The notes: generated by a model from the sequence alone, not told the origin. Positions 43,081 to 53,016 are shown, counted from the stretch's first letter. The stretch: DNA of 64,000 bases from Vreelandella sedimenti (GCF_013416325.1 NZ_JACCGK010000005.1:186001-250000), one strand, 5' to 3'. Numbers and translations are program-made.

Positions 43081-43132
43081 GAAACACTTGGCTTGACGGT
43101 GACTGCCTGGGGATGGGCCACAGGAGAGTTCC

Positions 43133-45055
43133 ATGAGCATCTTTGATCACGTTCAAGACCGTTTTTCCCGCGTTCAGCAAGAGGACATGAGCCTGGAGGA
43201 GTACTTGGCGCTTTGTCGCCGTGATCCGAAGGTTTATGCCAGCGCCGCCGAGCGCATGCTGGAAGCCATAGGCGAGCCTGAAGTGATCGACACGGCGAAA
43301 GACCCGCGTCTATCACGTATTTTTTCCAATAAAGTGATTCGTCGCTATCCAGCCTTTGCCGAGTTTCACGGTATGGAGGAGGCCATTGAGCAAATCGTCT
43401 CCTACTTCCGCCATGCGGCTCAAGGGCTTGAAGAGCGCAAACAGATTCTCTATCTGCTTGGCCCTGTGGGCGGGGGTAAGTCGTCGCTGGCAGAGCGTCT
43501 TAAGCTGCTAATGGAGCGGATTCCGTTCTATGCCATTAAGGGGTCGCCGGTCTACGAGTCGCCGCTTGGCTTGTTCTCACCCGAAGAGGACGGCGAACTG
43601 ATCGAGAAAGAGTACGGTATTCCACAGCGCTATTTGCGCAGCGTAATGTCGCCCTGGGCGGCAAAACGGCTGAAAGAGTACGGCGGGGATATCTCTCAGT
43701 TCCGGGTAGTGCGTTTGTACCCATCACGGCTTAACCAGATCGCTATTTCCAAAACCGAGCCGGGGGATGAGAACAACCAGGATATCTCGTCGCTGGTGGG
43801 TAAAGTCGATATTCGCCAATTGGAGCTTTACTCCCAGGATGATCCGGACGCCTACAGCTTCTCTGGCGGTTTATGCCGTGCTAACCAGGGGCTGATGGAG
43901 TTTGTGGAGATGTTCAAGGCGCCGATCAAGGTGCTGCATCCACTGCTTACCGCGACGCAAGAGGGCAACTACAACCCTACCGAAGGCATGGGGGCGATAC
44001 CTTTTGATGGCGTGATTCTGGCCCACTCCAACGAGTCGGAGTGGCAGGCGTTTCGCAATAACCGCAATAACGAAGCATTCCTTGACCGGGTTTATATCGT
44101 CAAGGTGCCTTATTGTTTGCGGGTTACCGAAGAGATCAAGATCTATCAAAAACTGCTCGAAGACTCTTCGCTTAACGCCGCGCCCTGCGCACCGGACACG
44201 CTGCGCATGTTGTCCCAGTTCTCGGTACTGTCACGGCTAAAAGCGCCGGAAAACTCCAATATTTACTCGAAAATGCGCGTTTACGACGGTGAAAATCTGA
44301 AAGACACTGACCCTCGCGCCAAGTCGATTCAGGAGTACCGCGACGCCGCAGGTGTTGACGAGGGTATGCAGGGCCTCTCCACCCGCTTTGCGTTCAAGAT
44401 TCTCTCTAAGGTATTTAACTTCGACAGCACCGAGGTGGCCGCTAACCCAGTCCATTTACTTTATGTGCTTGAGCAGGCGTTGGAGCGCGAACAGCTTCCA
44501 TCGGAAGTGTTTGAGCGCTACTTGGGCTTTATCAAAGAGTATATGGCACCTCGTTACGTGGACTTTATTGGTAAGGAGATTCAGACCGCTTACCTCGAAT
44601 CCTACAGCGAGTATGGCCAGAATATCTTTGACCGCTATGTGACCTACGCAGATTTCTGGATTCAGGATCAAGAGTATCGTGATCACGAGACCGGCGAGTT
44701 ACTAGACCGCCAGGCGCTCAACGAAGAGCTGGAGAAAATCGAAAAACCCGCGGGTATCTCGAATCCTAAAGACTTCCGCCACGAGGTGGTCAATTTTGTT
44801 CTGCGGGCGCGGGCACAAAACAACGGCATGAACCCGAGCTGGCAGTCCTATGAAAAGCTTAAAGGCGTTATTGAGCACAAAATGTTCGCCAATACCGAAG
44901 AGCTGTTGCCGGTGATTTCGTTCAATGCCAAGGCTTCTCGCTCGGATCAGAAAAAGCACGAAGACTTTGTGGCGAGGATGGTCGATCGCGGCTACACCGA
45001 AAAACAGGTGCGGTTGCTATCCGAGTGGTATCTGCGCGTGCGCAAGTCCCAGTAA
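43133..45055 (+). CDS. prkA: PrkA family serine protein kinase / AAA+ protein (YeaG)
   Basis: A 640-residue protein with an AAA+ core and a C-terminal PrkA domain. The P-loop is LLGPVGGGKSSL (residues 108-119), preceded by FHGMEEAIEQIVSYF. YeaG/PrkA acts in stress and nutrient-starvation adaptation, including nitrogen starvation in E. coli; whether it is a kinase or an AAA protease-like remodeler is debated. AGGAG precedes the ATG. First of three genes (prkA-yeaH-spoVR) that recur together in Proteobacteria; its gap to yeaH is 38 bp. Confidence 0.95.
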   Translation: MSIFDHVQDRFSRVQQEDMSLEEYLALCRRDPKVYASAAERMLEAIGEPEVIDTAKDPRLSRIFSNKVIRRYPAFAEFHGMEEAIEQIVSYFRHAAQGLEERKQILYLLGPVGGGKSSLAERLKLLMERIPFYAIKGSPVYESPLGLFSPEEDGELIEKEYGIPQRYLRSVMSPWAAKRLKEYGGDISQFRVVRLYPSRLNQIAISKTEPGDENNQDISSLVGKVDIRQLELYSQDDPDAYSFSGGLCRANQGLMEFVEMFKAPIKVLHPLLTATQEGNYNPTEGMGAIPFDGVILAHSNESEWQAFRNNRNNEAFLDRVYIVKVPYCLRVTEEIKIYQKLLEDSSLNAAPCAPDTLRMLSQFSVLSRLKAPENSNIYSKMRVYDGENLKDTDPRAKSIQEYRDAAGVDEGMQGLSTRFAFKILSKVFNFDSTEVAANPVHLLYVLEQALEREQLPSEVFERYLGFIKEYMAPRYVDFIGKEIQTAYLESYSEYGQNIFDRYVTYADFWIQDQEYRDHETGELLDRQALNEELEKIEKPAGISNPKDFRHEVVNFVLRARAQNNGMNPSWQSYEKLKGVIEHKMFANTEELLPVISFNAKASRSDQKKHEDFVARMVDRGYTEKQVRLLSEWYLRVRKSQ

Positions 45056-45093
45056 TGGATGGCGTGCTTAAGATGAGCGTTTAAGGAGGTCGT

Positions 45094-46380
45094 ATGACCT
45101 ACTTTATTGATCGAAGGCCGAACGCGAAACATAAAAGCGCGGTGAACCGGCAGCGCTTTTTGGAGCGCTACCGTAAGCATATCAAGCGCTCGGTTGAAGA
45201 GGCCGTTAACCGCCGCTCGATTACTGATATGGAGCGCGGTGAGAAAGTGTCGATTCCGGCAAAGGATATCTCCGAACCGGTCTTCCAGCATGGCCCGGGT
45301 GGGGCGCGTAATATCGTTTCGCCCGGTAATAAAGAGTTTGTCGCCGGTGATAAAATCCGCCGCCCCAGTGGGCAGGGGGGCGGTGGTGGCGCAGGCGAGG
45401 GCGGCCCCTCTAATCAGGGTGAAGGCGTCGATGAGTTCGCTTTTACGCTGAGCCGCGAGGAGTTTTTGGAATTTGTGTTTGATGGCTTAGAACTGCCCCA
45501 TTTACAGCGCAAACCGTTGAAATCGCTTGAAGAGGTCAAAATGGTGCGGGCGGGGCTCTCTCGGGACGGTGTGCCGTCGCGGATTAGCATTACCCGCTCT
45601 ATGCGTGAAGCCTATGCTCGGCGCATCGCGATGCGCGCGCCGATTAAACGGGCGTTAAAAGAGGCGGTTGAGGCTCTGGAAGCCGAAGAACGCAAGGATA
45701 CGGTGCTGCGTAATCCCACCCGCATTGCCGAGCTGAAAGCCGAAATTGAGCGCCTGGAGAAGCGCATCGCGGGCGTACCGTTTATTGACACCTACGACCT
45801 GCGCTACCACCAGCTAAGTGCACAGCCCCAGCCTTCCAATCAAGCGGTGATGTTTTGCGTTATGGATGTCTCCGGCTCGATGACCCAAAACCATAAGGAC
45901 ATCGCCAAGCGGTTTTTCCTGCTGCTCTATCTGTTCTTGGAGAAGCACTACGAGAAAGTCGAGTTGGTTTTTGTGCGCCACCATACGGCTGCCCGGGAAG
46001 TCAGTGAAGAGGAGTTTTTCTACTCGCGGGAAACCGGCGGTACGATTGTTTCCAGCGCGCTGAACCTGGTAAATAAAATCATCGAAAAGCGCTATCCCGT
46101 TGGCCAATGGAATCTGTATGTGGCCCAAGCGTCCGATGGTGATAACTGGGACGATGACTCGAATATTTGCCGCGACTTACTGGTTAAACAGTTAATGCCG
46201 CAGCTGCAGTACTACGCCTACGTGGAGATCACGCCCCATGACCATCAGTCACTGTGGCATGAGTACGAAAGTGTGGTGAAAGAGTTCCCCGAACGCTTTG
46301 CCATGCGCCAAATTGTGGAGGCGGGCGATATTTATCCGGTCTTTCGTGAACTGTTTAAACGCCGCTTAAGCCAGTCCTAG
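45094..46380 (+). CDS. yeaH: YeaH/UPF0229 protein with von Willebrand A domain
   Basis: A 428-residue protein. A basic N-terminus ([21 protein letters not shown]) precedes a Gly-rich linker near residues 90-110, and a vWA-like domain carries the MIDAS motif DVSGS near residue 259 ([20 protein letters not shown]). It belongs to the UPF0229 family always found after prkA; it is thought to be a partner of that AAA+ protein, by analogy with other MoxR-type vWA pairs. A perfect TAAGGAGGT binding site lies before the ATG. Its stop lies within a 20-bp tandem duplication. Confidence 0.93.
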   Translation: MTYFIDRRPNAKHKSAVNRQRFLERYRKHIKRSVEEAVNRRSITDMERGEKVSIPAKDISEPVFQHGPGGARNIVSPGNKEFVAGDKIRRPSGQGGGGGAGEGGPSNQGEGVDEFAFTLSREEFLEFVFDGLELPHLQRKPLKSLEEVKMVRAGLSRDGVPSRISITRSMREAYARRIAMRAPIKRALKEAVEALEAEERKDTVLRNPTRIAELKAEIERLEKRIAGVPFIDTYDLRYHQLSAQPQPSNQAVMFCVMDVSGSMTQNHKDIAKRFFLLLYLFLEKHYEKVELVFVRHHTAAREVSEEEFFYSRETGGTIVSSALNLVNKIIEKRYPVGQWNLYVAQASDGDNWDDDSNICRDLLVKQLMPQLQYYAYVEITPHDHQSLWHEYESVVKEFPERFAMRQIVEAGDIYPVFRELFKRRLSQS

Positions 46381-46416
46381 TGACCTTGTGTAGAGGCTAG
46401 TGACCGCGTGTAGAGG
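46377..46416 (+). repeat. 20-bp tandem duplication spanning the yeaH stop codon
   Basis: Two adjacent 20-bp units (46377-46396 and 46397-46416), 18 of 20 identical, each beginning CTAGTGACC and ending GTGTAGAGG. The first contains the yeaH stop; the second supplies the GAGG of the spoVR ribosome binding site. Confidence 0.85.
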
Positions 46417-46424
46417 AGTGGGCT

Positions 46425-47993
46425 ATGAGTGCGACCCGCAAGCGTAAGCCGATTGCCACCGGCTCCGATTGGAACTTCAGTGTACTGGAGCGTTTTGATG
46501 CGGAGTTGGCCAGGCTCGCTGATGAGTATCGGCTGGATACCTATCCTAATCAGATAGAAGTCATCACTACCGAGCAGATGATGGATGCCTATGCGAGTGT
46601 AGGCATGCCGGTGGGCTATCACCACTGGTCGTTCGGCAAGCAGTTTCTGGCCGTGGAGCAGGCGTACAAGCGCGGCCAGATGGGGTTGGCCTATGAACTG
46701 GTGATCAATTCCGACCCCTGCATCGCTTATTTAATGGAGGAGAATACGCTGATGATGCAGGTGCTGGTGATGGCTCACGCCTGCTACGGCCACAACTCCT
46801 TTTTTAAGGGTAATTACCTGTTCCGCACCTGGACCGATGCCTCTTCAATTGTTGATTACCTGGTGTTTGCGCGCAAATATATCGCCAAGTGTGAAGAGCG
46901 CCACGGCGTGCAGGCGGTTGAGCAATTACTGGATGCTTGCCATGCGCTGCAAAACTATGGGGTCGACCGTTACAAGCGGCCCTCGCCGATCTCCGCCGAA
47001 GAGGAAGCGAAGCGCCAGGAGGAGCGTGAAAGCTACCTGCAAACCCAGGTGAATATGCTCTGGCGTACCATTCCTGAGGCACCTATCAGCGATTCACCGC
47101 TGGCAACGGGGAGCCCGCATGCTGACGAAGACCCATTGGGCTTGCACAGCGGCGGCCACTATCCTTCGGAACCTCAAGAGAACCTGCTCTACTTCATTGA
47201 AAAAAATGCGCCGCTGCTGGCGCCCTGGCAGCGTGAGATCGTGCGGATTGTGCGCAAGTTGGCGCAGTATTTTTATCCTCAGCGGCAGACCCAGGTAATG
47301 AATGAGGGCTGGGCGTGCTTTTGGCACTACACGCTGATGAACCGGCTCTACGACGATGGCAATGTCGATGAGGGATTAATGCTGGAGTTTCTGCAGTCTC
47401 ATGCGGCGGTCATTAACCAGCCGGCGTTTGATAATCCTCACTTCAGTGGGATTAACCCCTATGCCCTCGGCTTTGCAATCTTTATGGATATTAAGCGGAT
47501 CTGCGACGCGCCCACCGATGAAGATCGCGAGTGGTTCCCTGATATTGCTGGCACTCCATGGCGGGAAACACTAGAGTTTGCGATGCGCAACTTCAAGGAT
47601 GAGTCGTTTATTCAGCAGTTTTTATCGCCGAAAGTGATGCGTGACCATAAGCTGTTTTTGGTGGTGGATGACGATCAGGTGGAGACCCTTGAAGTCGCAG
47701 CGATTCATAACGAACAGGGCTACCGCCAGGTTCGGGAAGCGCTTGCCACTCAGTACGCGCTCTCTGTCCGCGAACCCAATATTCAAGTGGTTGAAGCGGC
47801 CATTCGTGGGGATCGCTCGCTAACACTTCATCATGTGCAGGATAGTCGTCGTCCATTAGGCCGCAGTGTTTATCCGGTGATTCGTCATCTACAGCAGCTA
47901 TGGGGCTTCCCTGTTCATCTTGTCTCTTTGGAAGAGGGACGGGTAACGCGGCGTTTTCATTGGCCGGTAGAGGATGAAACCCCGGCTTCTTAG
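46425..47993 (+). CDS. ycgB: SpoVR family protein (YcgB)
   Basis: A 522-residue protein of the SpoVR family, named from Bacillus cortex formation but conserved in non-sporing Proteobacteria with PrkA and YeaH. Conserved blocks: YHHWSFGKQFL, MVMAHACYGHNSFFKGNYLF, NEGWACFWHYTLMNRLYD and NPYALGFAIFMDI. Several His/Glu residues suggest a metal site, but no reaction is known. GAGGAG stands six bases before the ATG. Last gene of the operon, followed by a hairpin. Confidence 0.93.
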   Translation: MSATRKRKPIATGSDWNFSVLERFDAELARLADEYRLDTYPNQIEVITTEQMMDAYASVGMPVGYHHWSFGKQFLAVEQAYKRGQMGLAYELVINSDPCIAYLMEENTLMMQVLVMAHACYGHNSFFKGNYLFRTWTDASSIVDYLVFARKYIAKCEERHGVQAVEQLLDACHALQNYGVDRYKRPSPISAEEEAKRQEERESYLQTQVNMLWRTIPEAPISDSPLATGSPHADEDPLGLHSGGHYPSEPQENLLYFIEKNAPLLAPWQREIVRIVRKLAQYFYPQRQTQVMNEGWACFWHYTLMNRLYDDGNVDEGLMLEFLQSHAAVINQPAFDNPHFSGINPYALGFAIFMDIKRICDAPTDEDREWFPDIAGTPWRETLEFAMRNFKDESFIQQFLSPKVMRDHKLFLVVDDDQVETLEVAAIHNEQGYRQVREALATQYALSVREPNIQVVEAAIRGDRSLTLHHVQDSRRPLGRSVYPVIRHLQQLWGFPVHLVSLEEGRVTRRFHWPVEDETPAS

Positions 47994-48016
47994 CTGCTAG
48001 TGTGTCTTAAACAAAA

Positions 48017-48041
48017 CTACCCCGCTCATATGGCGGGGTAG
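48017..48041 (-). terminator. Terminator between spoVR and HiPIP genes
   Basis: A 9-bp perfect stem (CTACCCCGC and its complement) with a 7-nt loop. The T tract (TTTTG) is on the minus strand, so it mainly ends HiPIP transcription, and could slow plus-strand readthrough. Confidence 0.8.
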
Positions 48042-48071
48042 AGGTGCTTATACGGATCAAGTTTTAAATAC

Positions 48072-48386
48072 TTAAGCTTGGGCAGTCCAGGATTGGCACC
48101 AGCCAGCGGGTGCTACGCTATTCTCCGGAAATAGCTGGCAACCCTCAGTGTCTGCGTTAAAGAACATGCAGTTATCGCAGCGTTCGCCCTCTTCATAAGC
48201 AGGATGATCGCTGGCTTCACTGGCGTCTTCTACATAGTTAAGCGCTTGGGCGTTGCTTGCGGAAGGATCAAGACGCGGCAGCTCTTGGGCGAAAGCAGTT
48301 TTAGAAAGAATGCCAACTCCCAGTGGAAGGGCTGCAAGGCCCAACATGCTGTTGCGCATAAAGTCACGACGGCTCTTATTAGCCAT
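48072..48386 (-). CDS. High-potential iron-sulfur protein (HiPIP)
   Basis: A 104-residue periplasmic electron carrier. Twin-arginine signal SRRDFMRNSMLGLAALPLGV leads to a mature part of about 70 residues. The four cluster Cys are at 70, 73, 83 and 97 (CDNC, GCQLF, GWCQSW), the classic HiPIP spacing for one high-potential 4Fe-4S cluster. Such proteins carry electrons between the bc1 complex and oxidases or reaction centres. AAGGAG precedes the ATG. No partner enzyme is adjacent. Confidence 0.95.
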   Translation of the reverse strand: MANKSRRDFMRNSMLGLAALPLGVGILSKTAFAQELPRLDPSASNAQALNYVEDASEASDHPAYEEGERCDNCMFFNADTEGCQLFPENSVAPAGWCQSWTAQA

Positions 48387-48734
48387 GATTTCTCCTTATC
48401 GTCACGGTCTGACGTTTGGTCACGTTGTTGGGTGGTTAACCACCTCTTTGCGCTCCGCGTAGTCTTATAAGCCGGAGCTCTGTCCTACATCTTTCAATCA
48501 GTTGTATTTTTGACCTACTACATTTTTCAACCAACTACAATTTAGGTCAGCCGTTTTCAACCCTATTCTTCAACTACATGCTAGCGGATGTATAAGGGGT
48601 GTGCGAATAGTGCTGCTGGAATAGCGACAATTAGTCACGCTGTCGCCGGGTGCTGCGCTCGCTTCCTCGTCGCTGCTATACTCTGCCCAGCTTTGACACT
48701 ACTTTTATGATCATTTTCTCTTAAGGGGCGCGCC
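48387..48734. promoter_or_regulatory. 348-bp divergent region HiPIP/Lrp-domain gene with repeated motif
   Basis: No gene is visible. The motif CTACATCTTTCAATCA (48485-48500) recurs as CTACATTTTTCAACCA (48518-48533), 33 bp or about three turns apart, and shorter CTACA boxes appear at 48536 and 48574. GACCTA and TAGGTC form an inverted pair around the second copy. A TATACT near 48679 may be the -10 of the plus-strand gene. Confidence 0.4.
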
Positions 48735-49010
48735 ATGCAAAACGCAGTCATTTTAATCAATACCGATAAAGGCCAGGTTAAGGCCGTGGCCGAGCGACTG
48801 GCCGATGTAGAGGGCATTAGCGAGGTGTACTCCACCTGCGGCCGCTACGACTTAGTAGCAATTGCTCGCACCCGTGATTTTGAAAGCTTGGCTGAATTGG
48901 TGACTGAGCGCCTGAACGCCGTAGAAGGTATCAGCGATACAGAAACCCTGAATGCCATGCAGGTTCACTCCCGCCACGATCTCGAAACGATGTTTTCATT
49001 AGGCTGGTAA
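48735..49010 (+). CDS. Stand-alone Lrp/AsnC ligand-binding (RAM) domain protein
   Basis: A 91-residue protein made only of the RAM effector domain: QNAVILINTDKGQVKAVAERL, VEGISEVYSTCGRYDLVAIAR, and the C-terminal TLNAMQVHSRHDLETMFSLGW. The helix-turn-helix of Lrp proteins is missing. Such proteins bind amino acids and may form mixed oligomers with full Lrp regulators. AAGGGG lies seven bases before the ATG. Confidence 0.9.
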   Translation: MQNAVILINTDKGQVKAVAERLADVEGISEVYSTCGRYDLVAIARTRDFESLAELVTERLNAVEGISDTETLNAMQVHSRHDLETMFSLGW

Positions 49011-49104
49011 GCTGAAGAGCTTTTAGCGCCTTTGCTGTAGTTATTTTCATTATAAGAGTGGCATAAAACGATAGGCGCTCGTCAGCGCTAGCCAGGGAGT
49101 AAGA

Positions 49105-49968
49105 GTGTTGGGAATATCGCTTTCGAGCTGGCGTCGGCAGGGTCGACGCCTGGGCATCGCCGTGCTGTTTGTTGTGGTCGGCACAGGGCTGTGGGAATTT
49201 CAGGAGCGCCAGCATAAAGATGCCTACACCTGGATGGGGGTGCCCACCTGGGAGGCGTTTCGCCCCACTACGATGCACCGAGTGCTGCGCAATGATGGCT
49301 ACTTGGTAGGCTGGTCCGATGTGCGGGTCAATCCGCTATGGGTAAGCTATCAAGTTGAAGCAGTAGACGATTCGAGAATTGGCTCACGGCCAAATTTTCA
49401 AGCCGATTGGCGCACGCTATGGCCGGTAGGCACCGACAGCTACGCAGGTAGTGGCTACGACCGAGGCCATTTAGCACCAAACTACGCCATTGCGGCGGTG
49501 CATGGGCGCAGCGCTCAGGTCGATACCTTCCTAATGAGCAATATGACCCCGCAGCGACCCAACCTGAACCGGCAGCTCTGGCAGCGATTGGAAGAAGCGG
49601 TAATGGATCATTTTGCGCCACGCTTTGACCGGTTGCAGGTGATTACCGGCCCCATTTTCCCAGAACACTTTATGGATAACGTGTTCAACCGGGTGGGGCT
49701 GGTCGAAGTGCCTTCGGCTTTTTACAAGATCATCGTGGCGCCGCACAACGAGGCACCATTGGCGTTGGCGTTTATCATGCCACAAGACGTTCAGGGCAAT
49801 GAGGCGCTGGATGACTATTTGGTGACCATCGATGAGATTGAGGCGCGCACAGGACTTAACTTCTTCCCAGAGTTAACAACGGAAGTAGAGTCTGTATTGG
49901 AAGGAGAGTTACGTATACAGGGGTGGGCACTTGAAGAAGTGGCACGACGTCCGGGACGGTATCAATAG
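49105..49968 (+). CDS. DNA/RNA non-specific endonuclease (NUC1 type), membrane anchored
   Basis: A 287-residue nuclease. An uncleaved-looking hydrophobic N-terminus (about residues 15-31) should place it in the periplasm. The beta-beta-alpha-metal active site DRGHLAPN (near residue 120) with catalytic His, and SNMTPQRPNLNR with the metal Asn, are intact. Family members degrade DNA and RNA with Mg2+; a nutrient or defence role is possible. The start is GTG at 49105, five bases after AGGGAGT; no ATG is available near. Confidence 0.88.
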   Translation: MLGISLSSWRRQGRRLGIAVLFVVVGTGLWEFQERQHKDAYTWMGVPTWEAFRPTTMHRVLRNDGYLVGWSDVRVNPLWVSYQVEAVDDSRIGSRPNFQADWRTLWPVGTDSYAGSGYDRGHLAPNYAIAAVHGRSAQVDTFLMSNMTPQRPNLNRQLWQRLEEAVMDHFAPRFDRLQVITGPIFPEHFMDNVFNRVGLVEVPSAFYKIIVAPHNEAPLALAFIMPQDVQGNEALDDYLVTIDEIEARTGLNFFPELTTEVESVLEGELRIQGWALEEVARRPGRYQ

Positions 49969-50003
49969 CCGTTTAAGTACTTAGTAGCTGGCATGCCTGG
50001 GAT

Positions 50004-50909
50004 TTAGTTTGTATCCAGCACCCAATGGCGGAAGGCACGCATGGGCTCTGTCAGGTGTCGATGCTGTGGCGTAAAAAGCGATAGTTTTCCTCGGCTGGGG
50101 ATGGTGAGTGGTAGTGCTTGAACAAGGTTTCCTTGTCGAAGCTCGGCATCTAAAAGCCGCATCCAGCCTAGGGTCACTCCCTGACCGGCCAAAGTAGCAT
50201 TCATCAGGAGTTGGAAGCTGTTGGCGCGCAACGTATGCAGGGGAGGCTGCCATTTCAGGCCTAGTTCACGGAACCATATTTCCCAGCTTAGCCAGTCGTG
50301 GTAATGATCTTCCACCACCATAAGTGTGTGATTCACCAGCAGATGCGCAGGCTCAATGCCATTTCCATGGCGTTCCAGGTAAATGGGGCTACAAACGGCT
50401 GCTACCCTTTCATGTTCAAAAATGGCATCAGCTACAAGGCCCGGTGGATCAACTTCATTGGGCACATGGTAATAAATACCCAGGTCGAACTCCGCCAGGT
50501 CAAGGCGATGTGGGTCTTCTACCGTCAAAATGCGAATTTCGATGTTAGGGTACGCTCGCTGAAAGTCGGGCAATTGGCGCGCCAGCCAGATTGACGCAAT
50601 GGTCGGGCTTGAGGCGAGGATCAGTTGTCTATCGTCTCCTCGACGTCTGAGGCGTGCAGTTTCATCGCCTAAATCGCGAAGAAGGCGTTGCACGACTCGA
50701 AAGTAGTGCTCTCCGGTTGGGGTGAGTCGCAGTCCTTCATGATGACGCTCGAAAAGTAGGCGACCTAGGTCATGCTCAAGACGTTTGATTTGCCGACTAA
50801 TCGCGCTTTGCGAGAGATTTAGCTCGTTTCCAGCTTGCGTGAAGCTACAGTATCGCGCGGCAACCTCAAAGGCGCGCAGACAAGATAGCGGTGGTAAAGC
50901 ATCACGCAT
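50004..50909 (-). CDS. LysR-family regulator, GcvA-like, downstream of BCCT-hydrolase genes
   Basis: A 301-residue LysR regulator: LSCLRAFEVAARYCSFTQAGNEL, LSQSAISRQIKRLEHDLGRLLFER, and a GcvA-type effector domain. It lies 82 bp after the CocE-hydrolase gene on the same strand, so it is probably part of, or controls, the BCCT-hydrolase operon. No clear Shine-Dalgarno precedes the ATG at 50909. Confidence 0.85.
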   Translation of the reverse strand: MRDALPPLSCLRAFEVAARYCSFTQAGNELNLSQSAISRQIKRLEHDLGRLLFERHHEGLRLTPTGEHYFRVVQRLLRDLGDETARLRRRGDDRQLILASSPTIASIWLARQLPDFQRAYPNIEIRILTVEDPHRLDLAEFDLGIYYHVPNEVDPPGLVADAIFEHERVAAVCSPIYLERHGNGIEPAHLLVNHTLMVVEDHYHDWLSWEIWFRELGLKWQPPLHTLRANSFQLLMNATLAGQGVTLGWMRLLDAELRQGNLVQALPLTIPSRGKLSLFTPQHRHLTEPMRAFRHWVLDTN

Positions 50910-50991
50910 GGATCAAGCCTTAATATAGGAGTCAGTGATTTCAAGCATATCACTGCCGAGCGGCGACTGCCGCCCGGCCGGGTTGCAGAGG

Positions 50992-53016
50992 CTAGACGGC
51001 CGTACGAGGAATCTCTCGCTGCCACGATTTATCGCTCACCAGCTTATCGTCTTCATAAGCGTGCTGCTCGGCATTCAGGTAAAACCTGTGTTCATCACAG
51101 TGCAGGTGATAGCGGCTAAATACGGTGACGGCAAAGCTGTTTTTTTCTCCTTCACGGCGAGCGCGGTACACCCACTCGATATCTGCACGTGTTCGGGTAG
51201 CATCGTCAGGATGACTGGTGTAAGTCTCCTTGGCGTACTGTTCAACCTGCAAGCCGTGTTCAAGAAACTGAATATCTCCCATGTCATCTTCAATGATGAC
51301 GCTGACCTCGCCGCTGCCCACATCTTCGCTGATTGTGCGCTTGGGATGGCCGGTACGCAGTGTCTTTACAGGGCAGGGTGGGGCGCTTTCTGGCGGCTCA
51401 AAAGGCATGGAAATATAGGGCGCTTTGGATAGTGGCAGTTCCAGGCTAGGCGTACCTGCCTTGAGGGTCAGATCTGCGCGCTTTTTAGGCGACCACACTA
51501 ACGGGAAGCTGGCGCTGGAGAGAGCAACCCTCAAACGGTGGCCTTTGGGCAACCGGTAGCCAATAAGATCCATGGCAAGCCTTACCTGCATGGGCTCACC
51601 AGGTACGGGAGGGGCAACTGTGCCCGTGTCGTCGCGCAAGTTTAGGTTAAGTGTGCCGTAGGTGATCAAAGCACTTTCACCGCTAGGCGATACGTCGCAT
51701 AGGCGTGCGTGCAGTTGGCCGCACGCCTCGCTACTTGCCAGCGTTAGTGAAATGCAAGGCTGCCCCAGGATATCGAGCCCATGTGCATAAGGTTCGGAGT
51801 CAAATGTCAGTGACAGCGCATCGTCTCGGCGCTGGTCGGGTGGGAAGTCGGCTCCAAACCAGAGCGGAATGTACTCTCCCTGCAGTGCGCCAGTAGTAAG
51901 CGGTGATGCAATCAGTTGATCCTGGCTGAGGCGGGTGCCGAGTAAAAGGCCATGGTCACCCATGGTTAGGGTAGTGGATTCACTCTCGTCGTCCGGGACT
52001 GGCCAGCCATGAGTGCGAACCCACTGCCCCGGCCGCTCCTTATATTTCGGAGCGGGCGGAACGCCATCCTGAAGGTAAAAGGTGCAGGTAGGTTCGTCCA
52101 TTACGCCGGTCTCAATACCTTTGAGCCAGTAATCCCACCAGCGCAGCGCTTCTTGTAGAAAGCCAATTGCCGGATCAGGCAGCGCAAAGTGTGGATACTT
52201 GTGCATCCAGGGGCCCAGCAGCGCTTTTTTCGGGCATTGAAGATGCTCCATCATTCTAGGGATCGTATTGATATAGGAGTCGCCCCAGCCGCTTATCATG
52301 TAAACGGCCGCATTAATGTCGGCATACGTCTCGCAGATAGAGCCATGCTTCCAATACTCATCACGATGCTGGTGAGAGAGCCAAGTTTCAGCTAGCAGCG
52401 GCATATTATCGAGGCGAGACATCCACATATCGCGCCATTTGTCGCCAACCAGTGCGGGGTCTGGCACCGCCGCAGAAAAACTTAGCATAGTGGCCGCCCA
52501 GCCTAGGTTCTCCAGCAGCATATTGCCGCCCTTGTAATGAATATCATCAGCGTAGCGGTCATCGGTTGAGCAGAGCGTGATGATGGCTTTGAGCGGTTCG
52601 GGGCGCAGGGCGGCTACTTGCAGGCTGTTAAAACCACCCCAGGATATTCCCATCATGCCGAGCTGGCCGTTACACCAAGGCTGGCTGGCAATCCACTCGA
52701 TCACTTCAAGGGCATCTGCCTGCTCTTGAGGGGCGTACTCATCTTCCATCAGGCCATCTGATTCGCCGTTTCCACGCATGTCTACTCGAACACAGGCATA
52801 GCCGTGACCCGCGAAGTAGGGGTGGGTCAGTTGATCACGAATTGCGGTACCATCTCTTTTTCGGTAAGGGAGATATTCCAGGATGGCTGGAACGGGTTGT
52901 GCTTCAGCGTCAACCGGTAACCAGATACGTGCAGCTAAGCGGGTACCGTCAGCCAGTGGGATCCAAATGTTGTCTATTTTGCGGGTGCGATGCGGGAAAT
53001 CCTGCTTGATAATCAT
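50992..53016 (-). CDS. CocE/NonD family hydrolase (X-Pro dipeptidyl-peptidase S15 type)
   Basis: A 674-residue serine hydrolase. The alpha/beta core has ADGTRLAARIWLP, the RGNGESDG loop and nucleophile Ser125 in GISWGGFN; the C-terminal jelly-roll X-Pro domain starts about residue 400. Members cleave acyl esters or amides, such as cocaine esterase and X-Pro peptidases. The ATG overlaps the BCCT stop by four bases, so the two genes are translationally coupled. This suggests that it hydrolyses a compound imported by the BCCT carrier, possibly a quaternary-amine ester or amide; this is inference. Confidence 0.88.
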   Translation of the reverse strand: MIIKQDFPHRTRKIDNIWIPLADGTRLAARIWLPVDAEAQPVPAILEYLPYRKRDGTAIRDQLTHPYFAGHGYACVRVDMRGNGESDGLMEDEYAPQEQADALEVIEWIASQPWCNGQLGMMGISWGGFNSLQVAALRPEPLKAIITLCSTDDRYADDIHYKGGNMLLENLGWAATMLSFSAAVPDPALVGDKWRDMWMSRLDNMPLLAETWLSHQHRDEYWKHGSICETYADINAAVYMISGWGDSYINTIPRMMEHLQCPKKALLGPWMHKYPHFALPDPAIGFLQEALRWWDYWLKGIETGVMDEPTCTFYLQDGVPPAPKYKERPGQWVRTHGWPVPDDESESTTLTMGDHGLLLGTRLSQDQLIASPLTTGALQGEYIPLWFGADFPPDQRRDDALSLTFDSEPYAHGLDILGQPCISLTLASSEACGQLHARLCDVSPSGESALITYGTLNLNLRDDTGTVAPPVPGEPMQVRLAMDLIGYRLPKGHRLRVALSSASFPLVWSPKKRADLTLKAGTPSLELPLSKAPYISMPFEPPESAPPCPVKTLRTGHPKRTISEDVGSGEVSVIIEDDMGDIQFLEHGLQVEQYAKETYTSHPDDATRTRADIEWVYRARREGEKNSFAVTVFSRYHLHCDEHRFYLNAEQHAYEDDKLVSDKSWQREIPRTAV

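Noticed and set aside
43089..43110. Second sigma-54 candidate upstream of prkA (TTGGCTTGACGGTGACTGC)
   Set aside because: The GG-GC spacing is 13 bp, far from the required 10.
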